A stretch of 64,000 nt of DNA from Enterobacter hormaechei ATCC 49162 (GTDB taxonomy: Bacteria > Pseudomonadota > Gammaproteobacteria > Enterobacterales > Enterobacteriaceae), in NCBI RefSeq assembly GCF_001875655.1, contig NZ_MKEQ01000001.1, positions 248,001-312,000 on the forward strand. The letters run 5' to 3'. The translations under genes were made by a program, and so were the position numbers. Shown one piece after another: positions 46,745 to 58,441 of the stretch (position 1 is the first letter of the stretch; the number at the start of each line of letters is the position of its first letter). Under the pieces are notes generated by a model. That model saw only the letters and a list, made by a program, of their open reading frames with translations. It was not told the DNA's origin and made no database searches.

Positions 46745-48679
46745 TCAGGCGACAGGGCGCGCGATAATGCTGCGGGTTTCCATACGGACTTCAGCGATGG
46801 TGACATCAATCACGTCTGTGACCTTGTATACCGTTTCGCCTTTAATTTGCACGGTCCCGTTTTCCTGGCTACAAACCAGTTCATCGCGAACGGCGTGCAG
46901 GAACGGGGCAGGGATAAAGGCAACGGCGCCATTATCTACCAGACGAACGCGCATACCGCCGCGGCTGATATCGATGATTTCAGCCGGGAAGCGGGTGTCA
47001 GTCCCCGCCTTATCATTCAGGAAGCGCGCGTACAACCAGTCACCGACATCACGCTCCGCCATACGGTTGAGACGGCGACGCTCTGCCATCTGCAACGTCG
47101 TATCATCCTGAGGGCGCGCAACAGATTCACCTTTAATGATCGCTTTCAGCAGACGATGGTTCACCATGTCGCCGTACTTACGGATCGGAGAGGTCCAGGT
47201 CGCGTACGCCTCAAGACCGAGACCAAAGTGCGGGCCTGGCTCGGTGCTGATTTCCGCAAAGGACTGGAAGCGGCGAATACGGCTGTCAAGGAACCCTGAC
47301 GGCTGTGCGTCCAGCTCGCGGCGCAGTTTGCAGAAACCCTGAAGGGTAAGCACTTCCTCAGGATCAACGTGTACGTCATGAGTTTTCAGCAGGGCAGCCA
47401 GCGCTTCGGTGTTCGCCGGATCAAACCCGGTGTGCACGTTGTAAATGCCAAAGCCTAATTTGTCGCGCAGCACGCGTGCGGCACAAATGTTGGCGGAAAT
47501 CATCGCTTCTTCAACGATGCGGTTGGCAATACGGCGCGGCTCAGCGACGATATTCAGCACTTCACCTTTTTCACCCAGCACAAAACGGTAGTCCGGACGA
47601 TCTTTGAAGACCAGCGCGTGGGTTTGACGCCATTCGCTGCGGCTCAGACAGACGCGGTGCAGCAGACGAATTTGTGCAGCAATAGTGTCGGACTCGGGTT
47701 TCCAGCTGCCCGTATTCTCCAGCCAGTCGGATACGTTGTCATAGGCCAGCTTGGCTTTGGATTCGATGGTGGCGGCGAAGAACTCGATGTCCTCTTCAAT
47801 GGTACCGTCAGCCGCGATGGTCATGCGACAGGCGAGCACCGGACGCACTTCATGCGCACGCAACGAGCAAAGGTCGTCGGAGAGTTCACGCGGCAGCATC
47901 GGAATGTTAAAGCCCGGCAGGTAGTTGGTGAACGAACGCACTTTGGCCATCTCGTCCAGCTTGCTGCCTTCAACAATCCATGCGGTAGGATCGGCGATGG
48001 CGACGGTCAGATGCAGCTTGCCATCGGCTGTCTCTTCGGCATACAGCGCATCGTCCATATCCTCGGTGCTGGCGCTGTCGATGGTAACAAAGTCCAGCGC
48101 CGTCAGATCGCGACGTTCCAGACCTTCGTCCTGCATTTCAGTTGCCACGCCATCAGGGGCTTCTTTTTCGAGGTTGTGGCGCGCCAGCGTCACCCACCAG
48201 GGGACGAAATGGTCGTCGCCGAAGGTGATGTACTGGGTTAGCTCTGCGTAGAAACCGCGATCGCCTTTTAACGGATGACGGCGCATCTCAGCCACCGCCC
48301 AGTCCCCCTCAACAAAATCATGCTCAACGCCACGCGCGGCGCGGCACGGAATAGCATCTTTCAGGAGAGGATGATCCGGCACGACAGAAAGACGATCGTC
48401 TTTTTTATGCACTTTCCCGACAAAGCGGGTCAGGAAAGGTTCGATCAGTGCTTCCGGCTCGGCAGATTCTCGTTCCTTTTCGGTATGAATAACGGCCGAA
48501 ATGCGGTCGCCATGCATCACTTTCTTCATCTGAGGAGGCGGAATGAAGTAGCTCTTCTGACCGTCAACTTCAAGAAAGCCAAAGCCCTTTTCCGTGGCTT
48601 TTACGACCCCTTCTGCACGCGGCGTCTGGGAATGCAGTTGCTGTTTAAGCTGCGCTAGCAGCGGGTTGTCCTGAAACAT
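46745..48679 (-). CDS. rnb: Exoribonuclease II
   Basis: 644 residues, E. coli length. Cold-shock domains at the N-terminus, the RNB catalytic domain with [20 protein letters not shown] (metal-binding Asp cluster), and a C-terminal S1 domain. It degrades single-stranded RNA 3' to 5'. It lies upstream of rpfR on the same strand. Confidence 0.97.
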   Translation of the reverse strand: MFQDNPLLAQLKQQLHSQTPRAEGVVKATEKGFGFLEVDGQKSYFIPPPQMKKVMHGDRISAVIHTEKERESAEPEALIEPFLTRFVGKVHKKDDRLSVVPDHPLLKDAIPCRAARGVEHDFVEGDWAVAEMRRHPLKGDRGFYAELTQYITFGDDHFVPWWVTLARHNLEKEAPDGVATEMQDEGLERRDLTALDFVTIDSASTEDMDDALYAEETADGKLHLTVAIADPTAWIVEGSKLDEMAKVRSFTNYLPGFNIPMLPRELSDDLCSLRAHEVRPVLACRMTIAADGTIEEDIEFFAATIESKAKLAYDNVSDWLENTGSWKPESDTIAAQIRLLHRVCLSRSEWRQTHALVFKDRPDYRFVLGEKGEVLNIVAEPRRIANRIVEEAMISANICAARVLRDKLGFGIYNVHTGFDPANTEALAALLKTHDVHVDPEEVLTLQGFCKLRRELDAQPSGFLDSRIRRFQSFAEISTEPGPHFGLGLEAYATWTSPIRKYGDMVNHRLLKAIIKGESVARPQDDTTLQMAERRRLNRMAERDVGDWLYARFLNDKAGTDTRFPAEIIDISRGGMRVRLVDNGAVAFIPAPFLHAVRDELVCSQENGTVQIKGETVYKVTDVIDVTIAEVRMETRSIIARPVA

Positions 48680-48767
48680 AATGTTCTATTTTCGTAGCCA
48701 TTGAGCGGCTGACAGTTTTACGCGAATCTCACTGCTACAGCAAGCGCTCTTTAGGTAAAGAGTATGG

Positions 48768-49754
48768 TTATTCCTCTTTGCCGAGCGCCATGCGCAGACG
48801 GTCCAGCCAGCCATAAAATGCCGATCGGGTTAACAGGCTGATGACCTTCTCTGGCGAGAGACCTGACTCGGTCAGGGGCGTTAACTGGGCAGCGCTAAAG
48901 CGATCCGGAGACGCGACGAGCAGCGCATGGGCGGCGGTGAGCATCGACGACGCCTGGCCTTCGCTTCGCGGAAGGTTAACCAGAATTTCGCCCGTCATGT
49001 TAAGCAGCATCGGTTCATGACACAGCACCGGCGTGAGCGCTTCAAGCGCCGGTTCCGCCTGCCAGCGAGAGAGTGCCTCAAGCTGAAGCGTACTGGCATA
49101 TTTGAGTTCAACCGGGGGAAGCGTGGCGGTCCATTTGCTGAAGCTGACCGGCAAGGTATGGGGCTGAATGTGGTGTCCGGGAAGCCAGCGTACCGGATGG
49201 CCAAGCAACGCCTGAAATGCCGCGACCACTCGCGCCTGAAAACCGACAAAGCCGATGATCTGGTTAATAAGCACAATGTCATACGTCGTAAGTCCAACTT
49301 CATCAAGCTGGTTTTGGGCTTTGTTATCGATGACATCGGGTGAGCTGGCTAACTGGCGGGCATACTGGGTAATTTCTGCAAGGCGTCGATTGCTTTCCCG
49401 GGAGGAATCCGGCCCCGGAAGAGGCGCGAGGAGAGCAGCGTAGTGGTTACAGAGCCGCTGAACGCCACACGCCTGGGCAACCGTTAATGCCGTGCTCAGC
49501 CTGTCGTAGGCGCTGAGCGTATGCAGACGGTTCACGGGTGTTTCGAGTGGGAACAAAAGATGACACAGGTTTCGGGCAGGCGTAAGCCAGCCAGCACAGC
49601 GTGCGAGAATGGTTTCGGGCAGGGCTAAATCGAGCAAAAAACGATCGTCGACGTTAGCAGCTTCGGGCACCAGCGGCAGAACGTCCCTCTGCGAATGATT
49701 TGACTGGGTTTCATGATACCAGTGGCCTTTGCCGGAAAAACGGCGCTGTTCCAT
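48768..49754 (-). CDS. yciW: YciW, CMD (carboxymuconolactone decarboxylase)-type protein
   Basis: 328 residues. The central ITQYARQLASSPDVIDNKAQ and YDIVLINQIIGFVGFQARVV regions fit the peroxidase-like CMD fold. In E. coli it is CysB-controlled and linked to cysteine metabolism; the reaction is unknown. Shorter at the N-terminus than the 375-residue E. coli entry, but no better start is visible upstream. Confidence 0.88.
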   Translation of the reverse strand: MEQRRFSGKGHWYHETQSNHSQRDVLPLVPEAANVDDRFLLDLALPETILARCAGWLTPARNLCHLLFPLETPVNRLHTLSAYDRLSTALTVAQACGVQRLCNHYAALLAPLPGPDSSRESNRRLAEITQYARQLASSPDVIDNKAQNQLDEVGLTTYDIVLINQIIGFVGFQARVVAAFQALLGHPVRWLPGHHIQPHTLPVSFSKWTATLPPVELKYASTLQLEALSRWQAEPALEALTPVLCHEPMLLNMTGEILVNLPRSEGQASSMLTAAHALLVASPDRFSAAQLTPLTESGLSPEKVISLLTRSAFYGWLDRLRMALGKEE

Positions 49755-49868
49755 GGGCGTTCCTTGATCTCAAAATGGCGATCAATATCCTGGCGTAAGG
49801 CGGATGAGGGGAAAAATATTGTTAGGTGATAACAAATAGCAGAACGGAATAACGAAGGGGGGGGAGAA

Positions 49869-49894
49869 ACTCTCTTCCCTGGCGGGAAGAGAGT
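49869..49894 (-). terminator. fabI terminator
   Basis: ACTCTCTTCCC and GGGAAGAGAGT, 11-bp arms with a 4-nt loop, 8 bp past the fabI stop, then TTTCTCC on the minus strand. Confidence 0.75.
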
Positions 49895-49901
49895 GACAAG
49901 C

Positions 49902-50690
49902 TTATTTGATTTCCAGTTCGTTCATTGCAGCGATGTTGAAGCCGCCGTCAACGTGAACCACTTCACCGGAGATACCTGCGGAAAGGTCAGAGCACAGGAA
50001 TGCCGCAGAGTTACCCACATCTTCAATGGTAACGGTACGACGAATCGGGGTAACCGCTTCGCAGTGTGCCAGCATTTTACGGAAATCTTTGATACCGGAC
50101 GCGGCCAGGGTACGGATTGGACCCGCAGAAATAGCGTTAACACGCACGCCTTCAGGACCCATTGCGTTCGCCATGTAGCGCACGTTAGCTTCCAGAGAGG
50201 CTTTTGCCAGACCCATAACGTTGTAGTTAGGGATTGCACGTTCTGCGCCAAGGTAGGACAGGGTCAGCAGGGCTGCGCCCGGATTCAGCATCGCGCGGCA
50301 GGATTTTGCCATCGCAACGAAGCTGTAGGAGCTGATGTCGTGTGCGATTTTAAAGCCATCACGGGTAACCGCGTTCACATAGTCGCCGTCCAGCTGGTCG
50401 CCAGGTGCGAAGCCGATGGAGTGAACAAAACCGTCGAATTTTGGCCATGCTTTTGCCAGTTCAGCAAACATGCCATCAATGCTTTCGTCTTGTGCAACGT
50501 CACATTCCAGAACAATGCTGGAACCCAGCTGCGCGGCAAATTCTTCAACACGGCCTTTCAGCTTGTCGTTCTGGTAGGTGAACGCCAGCTCAGCGCCTTC
50601 GCGATGCATAGCCTGTGCGATGCCGTATGCGATGGACAGTTTGCTGGCAACGCCAGTCACCAGAATGCGCTTACCGGAAAGAAAACCCAT
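49902..50690 (-). CDS. fabI: Enoyl-ACP reductase FabI
   Basis: 262 residues from [10 protein letters not shown] (seven extra in-frame codons upstream are not conserved). NADH-binding [13 protein letters not shown] and catalytic Tyr146, Tyr156 and Lys163 are present. It performs the last step of fatty-acid elongation and is the triclosan target; Gly93 and the other usual resistance positions look wild-type. The 285 bp upstream hold its promoter and no supported gene. Confidence 0.97.
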   Translation of the reverse strand: MGFLSGKRILVTGVASKLSIAYGIAQAMHREGAELAFTYQNDKLKGRVEEFAAQLGSSIVLECDVAQDESIDGMFAELAKAWPKFDGFVHSIGFAPGDQLDGDYVNAVTRDGFKIAHDISSYSFVAMAKSCRAMLNPGAALLTLSYLGAERAIPNYNVMGLAKASLEANVRYMANAMGPEGVRVNAISAGPIRTLAASGIKDFRKMLAHCEAVTPIRRTVTIEDVGNSAAFLCSDLSAGISGEVVHVDGGFNIAAMNELEIK

Positions 50691-50975
50691 AGCTTTAATC
50701 CTTATATTCATTGCTTATTTTGCCTTGTAATTCATAGCGTTACAGGCAGTATTTCAAAATCATTCGAAATTAGCTCGAAATTATAGCCCACTCACAGCCC
50801 CTTGTGTCACGATATTTCTCGCTCCTGCGTCGTGACTGGGTTCACGGAAGACGTTGACCTGACTCTTCATCAGGCTGTTTTGTGTGTATTCCAGCAGTAT
50901 ATCACCGCGCGCTGGGTTCGCCTCATCCAACCAGACACTGGCCGAAGCTGCACGCTTATACTGCCGGAACGGATA

Positions 50976-51377
50976 TTACTTCGCTGGCGAGGGAATTCTG
51001 GCAATAACTTTAATTTCAAAATCAAATCCGGCCAGCCAGTTAACACCGATAGCCGTCCAGTTTGGATAAGGAGGGTGCGGAAACGCCAGTTTCTTCGCCT
51101 CCATGATGGCGGGGAACTGGTTTTCAGGATCGGTATGGAACGTCGTGACGTCAATCAGATCGTCAAAAGTACATCCCGCGGCTGCCAGAGTCGCCCGTAA
51201 ATTATCGAACGCCAGCTGTACCTGAGCGGGGAAATCAGGCTCAGGCGTGCCATCACTGCGGCTGCCAACCTGACCGGAAACAAATAACAGATCGCCAGAG
51301 CGGATTGCAGCTGAATAGCCATGCTCTTCATAAAGGGCATGACGGTTGGCCGGGAATACAGGATCACGTGAGTGCAT
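50976..51377 (-). CDS. RidA/YjgF-family protein
   Basis: 133 residues from MHSRDPVFPAN; the open frame extends 18 codons further over the operator region. YSAAIRSGDLLFVSGQVGS and the NLRATLAAAG segment identify the Rid family. The catalytic arginine of true RidA (near ARxxVx at the C-terminus) is not obvious, so it is probably a Rid subfamily protein of unknown reaction. Divergent from a TetR regulator with shared operators. Confidence 0.88.
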   Translation of the reverse strand: MHSRDPVFPANRHALYEEHGYSAAIRSGDLLFVSGQVGSRSDGTPEPDFPAQVQLAFDNLRATLAAAGCTFDDLIDVTTFHTDPENQFPAIMEAKKLAFPHPPYPNWTAIGVNWLAGFDFEIKVIARIPSPAK

Positions 51378-51427
51378 GGTTTTTCCTTTTCTGTCAGAGG
51401 TATTGTTGTGGTTACGCAGTGGAAGTA

Positions 51428-51475
51428 ACATACGCGATGTATGTCAAAAATGTAATTCACATACATTGCGTATGT
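51428..51475. promoter_or_regulatory. Twin palindromic operators between ridA-like gene and tetR
   Basis: ACATAC-GCGAT-GTATGT (51428-51444) and ACATAC-ATTGC-GTATGT (51459-51475) are two 17-bp palindromes with identical 6-bp arms, centres 31 bp apart (about three helical turns). They are the likely binding sites for the divergent TetR protein, controlling both genes. Confidence 0.8.
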
Positions 51476-51508
51476 CAAATTAAAAGATTGCTTAATAAAG
51501 GAAGTCCT

Positions 51509-52099
51509 ATGGCTACAAAACGTCGCGCTGAAACAGCCCAGGAAAATCGCGAGAAAATGATTCAGGCGGCGCGGAGGGCATTTGCAGAAAAAGGCTATGC
51601 CGCAGCGTCGATGGATGAACTGACGGCAAGCGTGGGGTTAACACGCGGCGCGCTGTATCATAATTTTACCGATAAGAAAGGGTTACTGGCGGCGGTAGTC
51701 GCGCAGATAGACGGCGAAATGGCAGCAAACGCGAAAGCCGTTGCCGCCGCCGCAGAAGATGACTGGGAACGATTGCTGGCGGAAGGCATTGCCTATATTA
51801 AAATGGCGCTGGTTCCGGAAGTTCAGCGTATTGTACTGCTTGACGGCCCGGCTGTTCTGGGCGATCCGGCGCAATGGCCCAGCCAGAACAGCTGCCTTGA
51901 GTCCACCCGTCAGACCATCGAAAAAATGATCGAATGCAAGGTGCTTAAAAAGATGGATGCCAGAGTTGCAGCCCATCTGTTAAATGGTGCTGCGCTGAAT
52001 GCGGCTCTGTTGATAGCTGCCAGTGATGATCCGCAGAAGACGCTACCGCATGCCATAGAGGTGTTTACTCTGCTGGCAAGCGGATTACGTAACGGCTAG
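51509..52099 (+). CDS. TetR-family transcriptional regulator
   Basis: 196 residues from ATG at 51509 (GGAAG ahead). The N-terminal helix-turn-helix is AAASMDELTASVGLTRGALYHNF. The ligand domain has no recognisable specificity. Divergent from the RidA-family gene and probably its repressor through the twin palindromes. Its stop overlaps the convergent sapF stop by 4 bp. This pair occupies the place of ycjD in E. coli. Confidence 0.92.
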   Translation: MATKRRAETAQENREKMIQAARRAFAEKGYAAASMDELTASVGLTRGALYHNFTDKKGLLAAVVAQIDGEMAANAKAVAAAAEDDWERLLAEGIAYIKMALVPEVQRIVLLDGPAVLGDPAQWPSQNSCLESTRQTIEKMIECKVLKKMDARVAAHLLNGAALNAALLIAASDDPQKTLPHAIEVFTLLASGLRNG

Positions 52100-52902
52100 C
52101 GATCTTTACGCCACGCGTCCGCCGTCAACGCTTCACCAAAGTGTCCGGCAATCAGGCGTTTTGTCAGGTCATGGAGTGGGGAGGCCAGCACATCAGCCGT
52201 ACTGCCGCGCTCAACGACTTCGCCCTGGTGCATCACCAGCACCTGATCGCTGATATGCTTCATCATGCCCAGGTGCTGAGTGACGTAGATATAGGAGATC
52301 CCCTGTTTCTCCTGTAACTCCAGCATCAGGTTAATGAGCTGCGAACGCATCGACATATCCAGCGCCGCCAGCGCTTCGTCGGCGATAATGACCTTCGGGC
52401 GCAGGATCAGCGCGCGGGCCAGACCGAGACGCTGTTTTTGCCCCGGGGCCAGCATATGTGGGTAATAGCTGACATGGTCGGGCAGGAGGCCAACCAGACG
52501 CAGGGTTTCGACAATCCGTTTGCGACGTGCTTCCGGCTCCAGGTCGGTATTCAACCGCAGCGGGAAATCCAGGATCTGGGAAATTCGCTGGCGCGGGTTA
52601 AGGGAGGTCGACGGATCCTGAAAAATCATCCTGATGCGCTGACTGCGGAAAGAGTAGTCCCCAAATTCCAGAGGATGATCGTCAATCAGTATTTCACCGC
52701 CGCTCGGCTCGACCATGCCCGCAAGCATTTTTGCCAGGGTCGATTTGCCCGATCCATTTTCTCCAATAATCGCCAGCGTCTGTTTTTCGCGCAGCATAAA
52801 GCTCAGCGGTTTAACCGCCTCGACGGTCTGACGGTGAAACAGGCCGGTGCGATAGCGAAAGGTCTTACTCAGGTTTCGCACTTCCAGTAAGGTTTCGACC
52901 AT
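52096..52902 (-). CDS. sapF: SapF, ABC transporter ATPase
   Basis: 268 residues with Walker A GENGSGKST, a signature-like PGQKQRLGLARAL, and Walker B VIIADEALAALD. ATPase partner of SapD in the SapABCDF system, linked to antimicrobial-peptide resistance in Salmonella and to putrescine export by SapBCDF in E. coli. Last gene of the operon, 1 bp after sapD. Confidence 0.95.
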   Translation of the reverse strand: MVETLLEVRNLSKTFRYRTGLFHRQTVEAVKPLSFMLREKQTLAIIGENGSGKSTLAKMLAGMVEPSGGEILIDDHPLEFGDYSFRSQRIRMIFQDPSTSLNPRQRISQILDFPLRLNTDLEPEARRKRIVETLRLVGLLPDHVSYYPHMLAPGQKQRLGLARALILRPKVIIADEALAALDMSMRSQLINLMLELQEKQGISYIYVTQHLGMMKHISDQVLVMHQGEVVERGSTADVLASPLHDLTKRLIAGHFGEALTADAWRKDR

Positions 52903-52903
52903 T

Positions 52904-53896
52904 TCACTCTCTCTCCATGTTCAGCGGGAAATGACAGGCAAACAGATGGTTTTTCGGCCCTGTCAGGCGCGGTGTTTCAATGCATTTACGCTGAGCATAC
53001 GGGCAGCGCGGACCCAGACGGCAGCCAATGGGCAGCGATTCCAGCAGCGGTATCGCGCCTGGCAGGGTATTCAGACGGCTCTTGTGCGGCATCGCGCTGC
53101 CAAAGTCAGGGATTGCCCGGATCAGCGCCTGGGTATAGGGATGATGCGGCGTCGTCACCAGGTCTTCACTTGGCGCGGTTTCTACCGTCTGGCCGCAATA
53201 CATCACGTCAATTTTATCCGCCCACTTGCTCAACATTTGCAGGTCATGGCTGATCAGCAAAATGGTGGTGTTGTTATTCTGGTTCAGACGCGTGAGCAGG
53301 CGGAAGATCTGGGCCTGAGTGGTTGGCTCCATCGCGTTCGTCGGTTCGTCCGCAATCAGCAGGCGCGGCTGATTCGCCAGGGCGATGGCAATCATCACTT
53401 TCTGGCATTCACCGTCGGTCAGTTCGTAGGGGAAACTGCGCATCGCGTCTTTATGATCTTTGATCCCGACACGGTGCAACAGCTCAATGGCACGGCGTTT
53501 ACGCCAGCCGAAACGCTGCCACCAGCGGCCTTTATAGGTCCAGCCGGGAATGTTCTGCATCAGCTGTTTCCCGACGCGCTCGGACGGGTCGAGACAGGAT
53601 TGCGGCTCCTGGAAAATCATCGAGACGTTATGACCCACCAGCTTGCGGCGTTCGCGTGGGGAAAGACGCAACAGATCGATGTCGTCGAAACGCATACGAT
53701 CGGCGGTCACCCGCCAGTTGTCCTTCGCCACGCCGCAAATGGCTTTGGCGATCAGACTTTTCCCCGAACCCGATTCGCCCACCAGCCCGCGGATTTCGCC
53801 CTCAGCGAGCGTGATACTGATGCGATCCACGGCCTTGACCCAGCCTTCGCCCGTTTTAATTTCGATCGTGAGGTTGCGGATATCAAGTAACGGCAT
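52904..53896 (-). CDS. sapD: SapD, ABC transporter ATPase
   Basis: 330 residues with Walker [28 protein letters not shown] as signature, and Walker [13 protein letters not shown]. The C-terminal oligopeptide-transporter-type extension has cysteines ([18 protein letters not shown]) as in Dpp/Opp ATPases. SapD also supports Trk potassium uptake in E. coli. Overlaps sapC by one base. Confidence 0.95.
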   Translation of the reverse strand: MPLLDIRNLTIEIKTGEGWVKAVDRISITLAEGEIRGLVGESGSGKSLIAKAICGVAKDNWRVTADRMRFDDIDLLRLSPRERRKLVGHNVSMIFQEPQSCLDPSERVGKQLMQNIPGWTYKGRWWQRFGWRKRRAIELLHRVGIKDHKDAMRSFPYELTDGECQKVMIAIALANQPRLLIADEPTNAMEPTTQAQIFRLLTRLNQNNNTTILLISHDLQMLSKWADKIDVMYCGQTVETAPSEDLVTTPHHPYTQALIRAIPDFGSAMPHKSRLNTLPGAIPLLESLPIGCRLGPRCPYAQRKCIETPRLTGPKNHLFACHFPLNMERE

Positions 53897-54786
53897 TATT
53901 GCACCCCCGCATTGATGGCGCGGCGGATCCCGTCGCCCAGCAGGTTAACGAGCAGCACGCTCACCATGATGGCCGCGCCCGGCAGCATCACCGTCCACGG
54001 CGCGACGTAAATCAGCTCCAGCGCATCGCCGAGCATAGCGCCCCATTCCGGGGAGGGGAGCTGCGCGCCCAGGTCCAGGAAGCCCAGCGCCGCGATATCC
54101 AGAATCGCCATCGACAGGGCACGGGTGATCTCCGTCACCAGCCCGGCGGCAATATTTGGCAGCACGGCAAACCAGAGAATATTGAAGGTGGTGGCGCCAT
54201 CCAGACGGGCGGCGACGACATACTCTTTCTCCAGTTCGTCGTGAACCAGACTGTACACCGAGCGAACCATGCGCGGCAGAATGGCCAGCCAGACGGCAAA
54301 CATCGCATGCGTGAGATGTGGCCCCGCGAAGGCCACAACGATAATCGCCAGCAGCAGCGAAGGAATCGAGAGCAGGGTATCCAGAATATGGTTAAGCACG
54401 GCTGACCGCAGCCCGTGGGTTGAGCCGGCAAAAATACCCAGCGCAAGGCCGCAGATCGCGGCGGCCAGCGTCACCACAAACGCGCCACCCACAGTGGGGG
54501 CCGCGCCGCTCAGTAAACGGCTTAGGACGTCGCGTCCGAGATCGTCAGTCCCCAGGAAGAAAGAAACCTCCCCGTAGCGCGACCACGACGGCGGTAAAAG
54601 CTGGTAGCCAAGGAACTGCTGATCGATGCCATACGGGGCAAACCACGAGCCAAAAACACATAGCAACACGAGGCCAATACAGCCGTAAAAGCCGATCATC
54701 GCCGTGGTGTCCCCGTAAAAATTACGCCACACGGTACGTAACGCACCGGGCGTGCGCTTTTCGCTGTAGACGTTATCGTAAGGCAT
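53896..54786 (-). CDS. sapC: SapC, ABC transporter permease
   Basis: 296 residues, about six membrane spans, with the DppC-type permease loop ([20 protein letters not shown]), the EAA-like contact for the ATPases. Overlaps sapB by 14 bp. Confidence 0.95.
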   Translation of the reverse strand: MPYDNVYSEKRTPGALRTVWRNFYGDTTAMIGFYGCIGLVLLCVFGSWFAPYGIDQQFLGYQLLPPSWSRYGEVSFFLGTDDLGRDVLSRLLSGAAPTVGGAFVVTLAAAICGLALGIFAGSTHGLRSAVLNHILDTLLSIPSLLLAIIVVAFAGPHLTHAMFAVWLAILPRMVRSVYSLVHDELEKEYVVAARLDGATTFNILWFAVLPNIAAGLVTEITRALSMAILDIAALGFLDLGAQLPSPEWGAMLGDALELIYVAPWTVMLPGAAIMVSVLLVNLLGDGIRRAINAGVQ

Positions 54787-55738
54787 ACCATTCCTTATGC
54801 TTCAACGGGTTGGCCATGGCACCCAAAATATCGGAAACAACGTTAACAATAATGACCAGGGAACCTATCACCATCACCCCGGCGGAGATCGCAGCGTAAT
54901 CCTGCTGGCGAATGGCGTTGATCATCCAGCGCCCAAGGCCCGGCCAGCTGAAAACCATCTCGGTGATCATGGCCAGCGTCAGCATGGTGGAAAATTGCAG
55001 CCCAAGACGTGGGATAACCGGCGGCAACGCATTGTGCAGCACATGGCGACGCAAAATCGTCAGGCGAGACAATCCGCGCGTGGCGGCAGCTTTAACATAG
55101 TTTTGATCGAAGACCTCGATGGTACTGATACGCATCAGGCGGATCACTTCGGTCGTTGGCGCGACGGCCAGCGTAAGTACCGGCAGCACCATGTGGCGCA
55201 GCGCGCTCACGATCATTTCGTCGCGCCAGACCGAATCAGAAAGCCAGGCGTCAACGATGGCGAAGCCGCTCACCGTTTGCACGTTATAGAGCAGGTCAAA
55301 ACGGCCAGACACCGGCAGCCAGCCTAACGTCAGTGAGAAGAAGAGGGTAAGCAGCAGCGCCAGCCAGAAAACAGGGATGGAAAAACCAATTAAGGCAAGC
55401 GCGCTGATAAATTTATCCTGCCATTTATTGCGATAAATTCCCGCCAGCATCCCCACCGGGATCCCCACCATAAGGGCAAAGCCAAAGGCGAGTATACACA
55501 GCTCCATGGTGGCCGGGAAAACGACTTTCAGCTGCTCGGAGATAAGCTGTCCGTTGATGCTGGACACGCCAAAATCCCAGTGCAACAGGCCGTTAAACCA
55601 GAACAGCCAGGCGTCCCAGAGGGAGGAGCCCTGAAGCGGGGCGTGCGGCGTAAAGTAGCTAAGGCTAAAGCCGACAAAGGTCAGGAAGAACAGGGTGACC
55701 AGCAATAACAGCAGCCGACGCAAGGTAAAGATAATCAT
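54773..55738 (-). CDS. sapB: SapB, ABC transporter permease
   Basis: 321 residues, DppB-type permease with an EAA-like loop ([20 protein letters not shown]) and about six spans. Overlaps the sapA stop by 4 bp. Confidence 0.95.
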   Translation of the reverse strand: MIIFTLRRLLLLLVTLFFLTFVGFSLSYFTPHAPLQGSSLWDAWLFWFNGLLHWDFGVSSINGQLISEQLKVVFPATMELCILAFGFALMVGIPVGMLAGIYRNKWQDKFISALALIGFSIPVFWLALLLTLFFSLTLGWLPVSGRFDLLYNVQTVSGFAIVDAWLSDSVWRDEMIVSALRHMVLPVLTLAVAPTTEVIRLMRISTIEVFDQNYVKAAATRGLSRLTILRRHVLHNALPPVIPRLGLQFSTMLTLAMITEMVFSWPGLGRWMINAIRQQDYAAISAGVMVIGSLVIIVNVVSDILGAMANPLKHKEWYALR

Positions 55739-57375
55739 GGTTTTTTCACCTCTTGTTCTTTCTCACGGGTCACGCCCGCGAAGGAGGCGTTACCAAACGG
55801 GCTGAGTACCAGCCCTTTGATATCGTAACGGTAGGCCTGGAGGCGCAGGGAAGAGGCAAGCGGCAACACGGGAAGTTCTCTGGCCAGAATATTTTGCGCT
55901 TCATCGTAGGCTTCAATGCGGGAAGCAAGCTGTTGAGACGCCAGCGCTTTTTGCAGTACGGCATCAAATTCCCGGTTACACCAGTGAGCGTAGTTGGTCT
56001 GGGAGTTGATCGCCGCACAGCTCAATAGCGGACGGAAGAAGCTGTCCGGGTCGTTACTGTCGGTGGACCAGCCAGCCAGCGTTAAGTCGTGATTCATGTC
56101 CATCAGACGCGCCTCCTGGAAACGGCCTTCGACAGGCACGATGATCACCTTAACGCCCACTTGCGCCATATCGGCCTGTAACAGTTCGGCCGTTTTCAGC
56201 GGGCTGGGGTTCCACGCCTGAGAGCTGGTAGGTACCCACAGCTGTAGCGTCAGGTTCTCTGCCCCCAGCGCTTTAAGCTGTTCGCGCGCTTTCGCCGGAT
56301 TGTATTCCGTGATCTTCGCCTCGCCGTCATAGGCCCAGGAGGCGCGCGGCAGAATAGAGGCGGCGGTTTCCGCAGTACCGTAGTAAATCGACTGCATCAG
56401 ACGCTGGTTGTTGATCGCTAACGCCAGCGCATGGCGCACGGCCGGGTTATTGAGCGGCGGCTTATCGGTATTAAACGCCAGATAAGCGATGTTCATTCCC
56501 GGGCGCAGGGTCAGGCGCAGGCGAGGGTCGTCGCGCAAAATGGTCAACTGACTGGCCGCAGGCCAGGCAAGGACGTCGCACTCGCCAGTCAGCAGTTTAG
56601 AGAGTCGCCCTGTTCCGCCTGAGCCCAGATCAACAATTACCTGCGGCATCAGCGGTTTGCCGCGCCAGAAATGATCGTGACGTTGCAGGCGAATGTATTG
56701 TCCGGCGCGGTACTCTGCTAACTGGAACGGACCTGTGCCCACAGGTTCACGATCGAGACGTTCCTGACGATCCTTTTTCGTCAGCTGATCCGCATACTCG
56801 GCTGACATGACCGAGGCGTAATGGGTTGCCAGGTGCCATAGGAAGGAGGCGTCCGGGCGTGTCAGGCGAAATTCAACCGTACGGTTATCCAGTTTACCAA
56901 CGCTTTTGACCGTATCAGCAAACTGCAAACTGTCGAAATAGGGGAAGTTGTCGCCGTTGACGTTGTGCCATGGATGATTGCGGTTGAAGATGCGCTGGAA
57001 GGTGAAAACCACGTCATCCGCGTTGAGTTTACGGGTTGGGGTAAACCACGGGGTGTGCTGAAAAGCGACGTCATCGCGTAGACGGAAGCGGTATGTGGCG
57101 CCGTTATCCATCACTTCCCAGCTCTCGGCAAGTTCCGGGACCAGCCGATAGGTGTAAGGATCGACATCAAGCAGGCGATCGTAAAGCTGTGCGGCCAGCG
57201 TATCAACAATCAGGCCGCTCCCCGCCTTTTGCGGATTAAAGGTATCAACTTGCCCGCTGACGCAGTAGACGAAACCACTATCACGGATATCAGGGGGCAC
57301 AGCGCGATCGGGCGCAGCAAAGGCCAGATTGCTGAACAGACCGAGTGCAAACAGGGACGATAAAACCAGGCGCAT
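55735..57375 (-). CDS. sapA: SapA, periplasmic peptide-binding protein
   Basis: 546 residues with a signal peptide ([20 protein letters not shown]). It belongs to the DppA/OppA solute-binding family ([35 protein letters not shown]). It delivers peptides to the SapBC channel. First gene of sapABCDF, divergent in sense from psp only after pspF. Confidence 0.95.
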   Translation of the reverse strand: MRLVLSSLFALGLFSNLAFAAPDRAVPPDIRDSGFVYCVSGQVDTFNPQKAGSGLIVDTLAAQLYDRLLDVDPYTYRLVPELAESWEVMDNGATYRFRLRDDVAFQHTPWFTPTRKLNADDVVFTFQRIFNRNHPWHNVNGDNFPYFDSLQFADTVKSVGKLDNRTVEFRLTRPDASFLWHLATHYASVMSAEYADQLTKKDRQERLDREPVGTGPFQLAEYRAGQYIRLQRHDHFWRGKPLMPQVIVDLGSGGTGRLSKLLTGECDVLAWPAASQLTILRDDPRLRLTLRPGMNIAYLAFNTDKPPLNNPAVRHALALAINNQRLMQSIYYGTAETAASILPRASWAYDGEAKITEYNPAKAREQLKALGAENLTLQLWVPTSSQAWNPSPLKTAELLQADMAQVGVKVIIVPVEGRFQEARLMDMNHDLTLAGWSTDSNDPDSFFRPLLSCAAINSQTNYAHWCNREFDAVLQKALASQQLASRIEAYDEAQNILARELPVLPLASSLRLQAYRYDIKGLVLSPFGNASFAGVTREKEQEVKKP

Positions 57376-57463
57376 AGTTTTTAAGGTTTTTAGATTCGAT
57401 CTGCAAAGTGTATCGCACTTACGCCTGCTTCGTAAAAATGTCTGGGGGTAAGTGCTGATAATG

Positions 57464-58441
57464 TCAGCGCATTTGATGTTTTTTGAGCAATGCCCTTAAC
57501 TGATGGTAGGTCAGACCCAGCAGTTCAGCTGCCCGTTTCTGGTTATATTTTGCCTCTTTCAGGCTCTGCTCAAGCAGTTGCTGTTCCTGCTGATGCTGGA
57601 ACTGCCGTAAATCGAGCGGTAACGCCGGATCCTGCTGGAGCGTCGTTGAAGCCGGAGGCTGTTTAACCTCGCGCCGAAACGGATCGAGAATAATGTTGTC
57701 CAGCTCGGTCTCGCTGGTGCCATGACGGTAAACAGACCGTTCCACCACGTTTTTGAGTTCACGAATATTGCCCGGCCAGTGGTAACCGAGCAGGGTCTCG
57801 GTGGCCTGTTCGCTGAAGCCCGGGAAGAGCGGCAGGCCCAATTCCCGGCACATCTGAATGGCAAATTGATCGGCCAGCAACATGATATCGCTGCGCCGCT
57901 CCCGCAGTGGTGGCAGCTGAACGACATCGAAAGCGAGCCTGTCCAGCAGGTCGGCGCGGAATTTGTCTTCTGCCACCATCGCGGGCAGATCGGCGTTGGT
58001 GGCGCATACCAGGCGAACGTTGACCTGGAGCGGCTGACTTCCGCCAACGCGTTCCAGTTCACCATACTCAATGACGCGCAGCAGCTTTTCCTGCACCAGC
58101 ATCGGCGCTGTCGCCAGCTCGTCGAGGAAAAGGGTTCCGCCATCGGCACGTTCAAAGCGTCCGGGATGCCGTTTTTGCGCGCCGGTAAATGCGCCAGCTT
58201 CATGACCAAACAGCTCGGTGTCGAGCAGATTTTCATTCAACGCCGCGCAGTTAAGGGAAATAAAGGGTCCGTCCCATCGGCCCGACAAAAAATGCAGACG
58301 GTTAGCGATAAGTTCTTTACCCGTTCCCCGCTCGCCAATAATGAGGACCGGTTTATTCAGCGGTGCCAGGCGAGAGACCTGCTCAAGCACTTCCAGAAAA
58401 CTGTTGGCTTCGCCAAGCAAATTATCTTTATATTCAGCCAT
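57464..58441 (-). CDS. pspF: PspF, sigma54 activator of the phage-shock operon
   Basis: 325 residues from MAEYKDNLLGEA. AAA+ domain with Walker A GERGTGKE and the sigma54-contact loop GAFTGAQ, then a C-terminal helix-turn-helix (NQKRAAELLGLTYHQL). It lacks a receiver domain, as usual; PspA holds it inactive until envelope stress. Divergent from pspA. Confidence 0.97.
   Translation of the reverse strand: MAEYKDNLLGEANSFLEVLEQVSRLAPLNKPVLIIGERGTGKELIANRLHFLSGRWDGPFISLNCAALNENLLDTELFGHEAGAFTGAQKRHPGRFERADGGTLFLDELATAPMLVQEKLLRVIEYGELERVGGSQPLQVNVRLVCATNADLPAMVAEDKFRADLLDRLAFDVVQLPPLRERRSDIMLLADQFAIQMCRELGLPLFPGFSEQATETLLGYHWPGNIRELKNVVERSVYRHGTSETELDNIILDPFRREVKQPPASTTLQQDPALPLDLRQFQHQQEQQLLEQSLKEAKYNQKRAAELLGLTYHQLRALLKKHQMR

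Noticed and set aside
50802..51200. 132-codon plus-strand frame between fabI and tetR
   Set aside because: It begins with TTG without a ribosome site and half of it is antisense to the RidA-family gene.
52931..53890. 319-codon plus-strand frame opposite sapD
   Set aside because: Antisense shadow; sapD has full ABC ATPase motifs.
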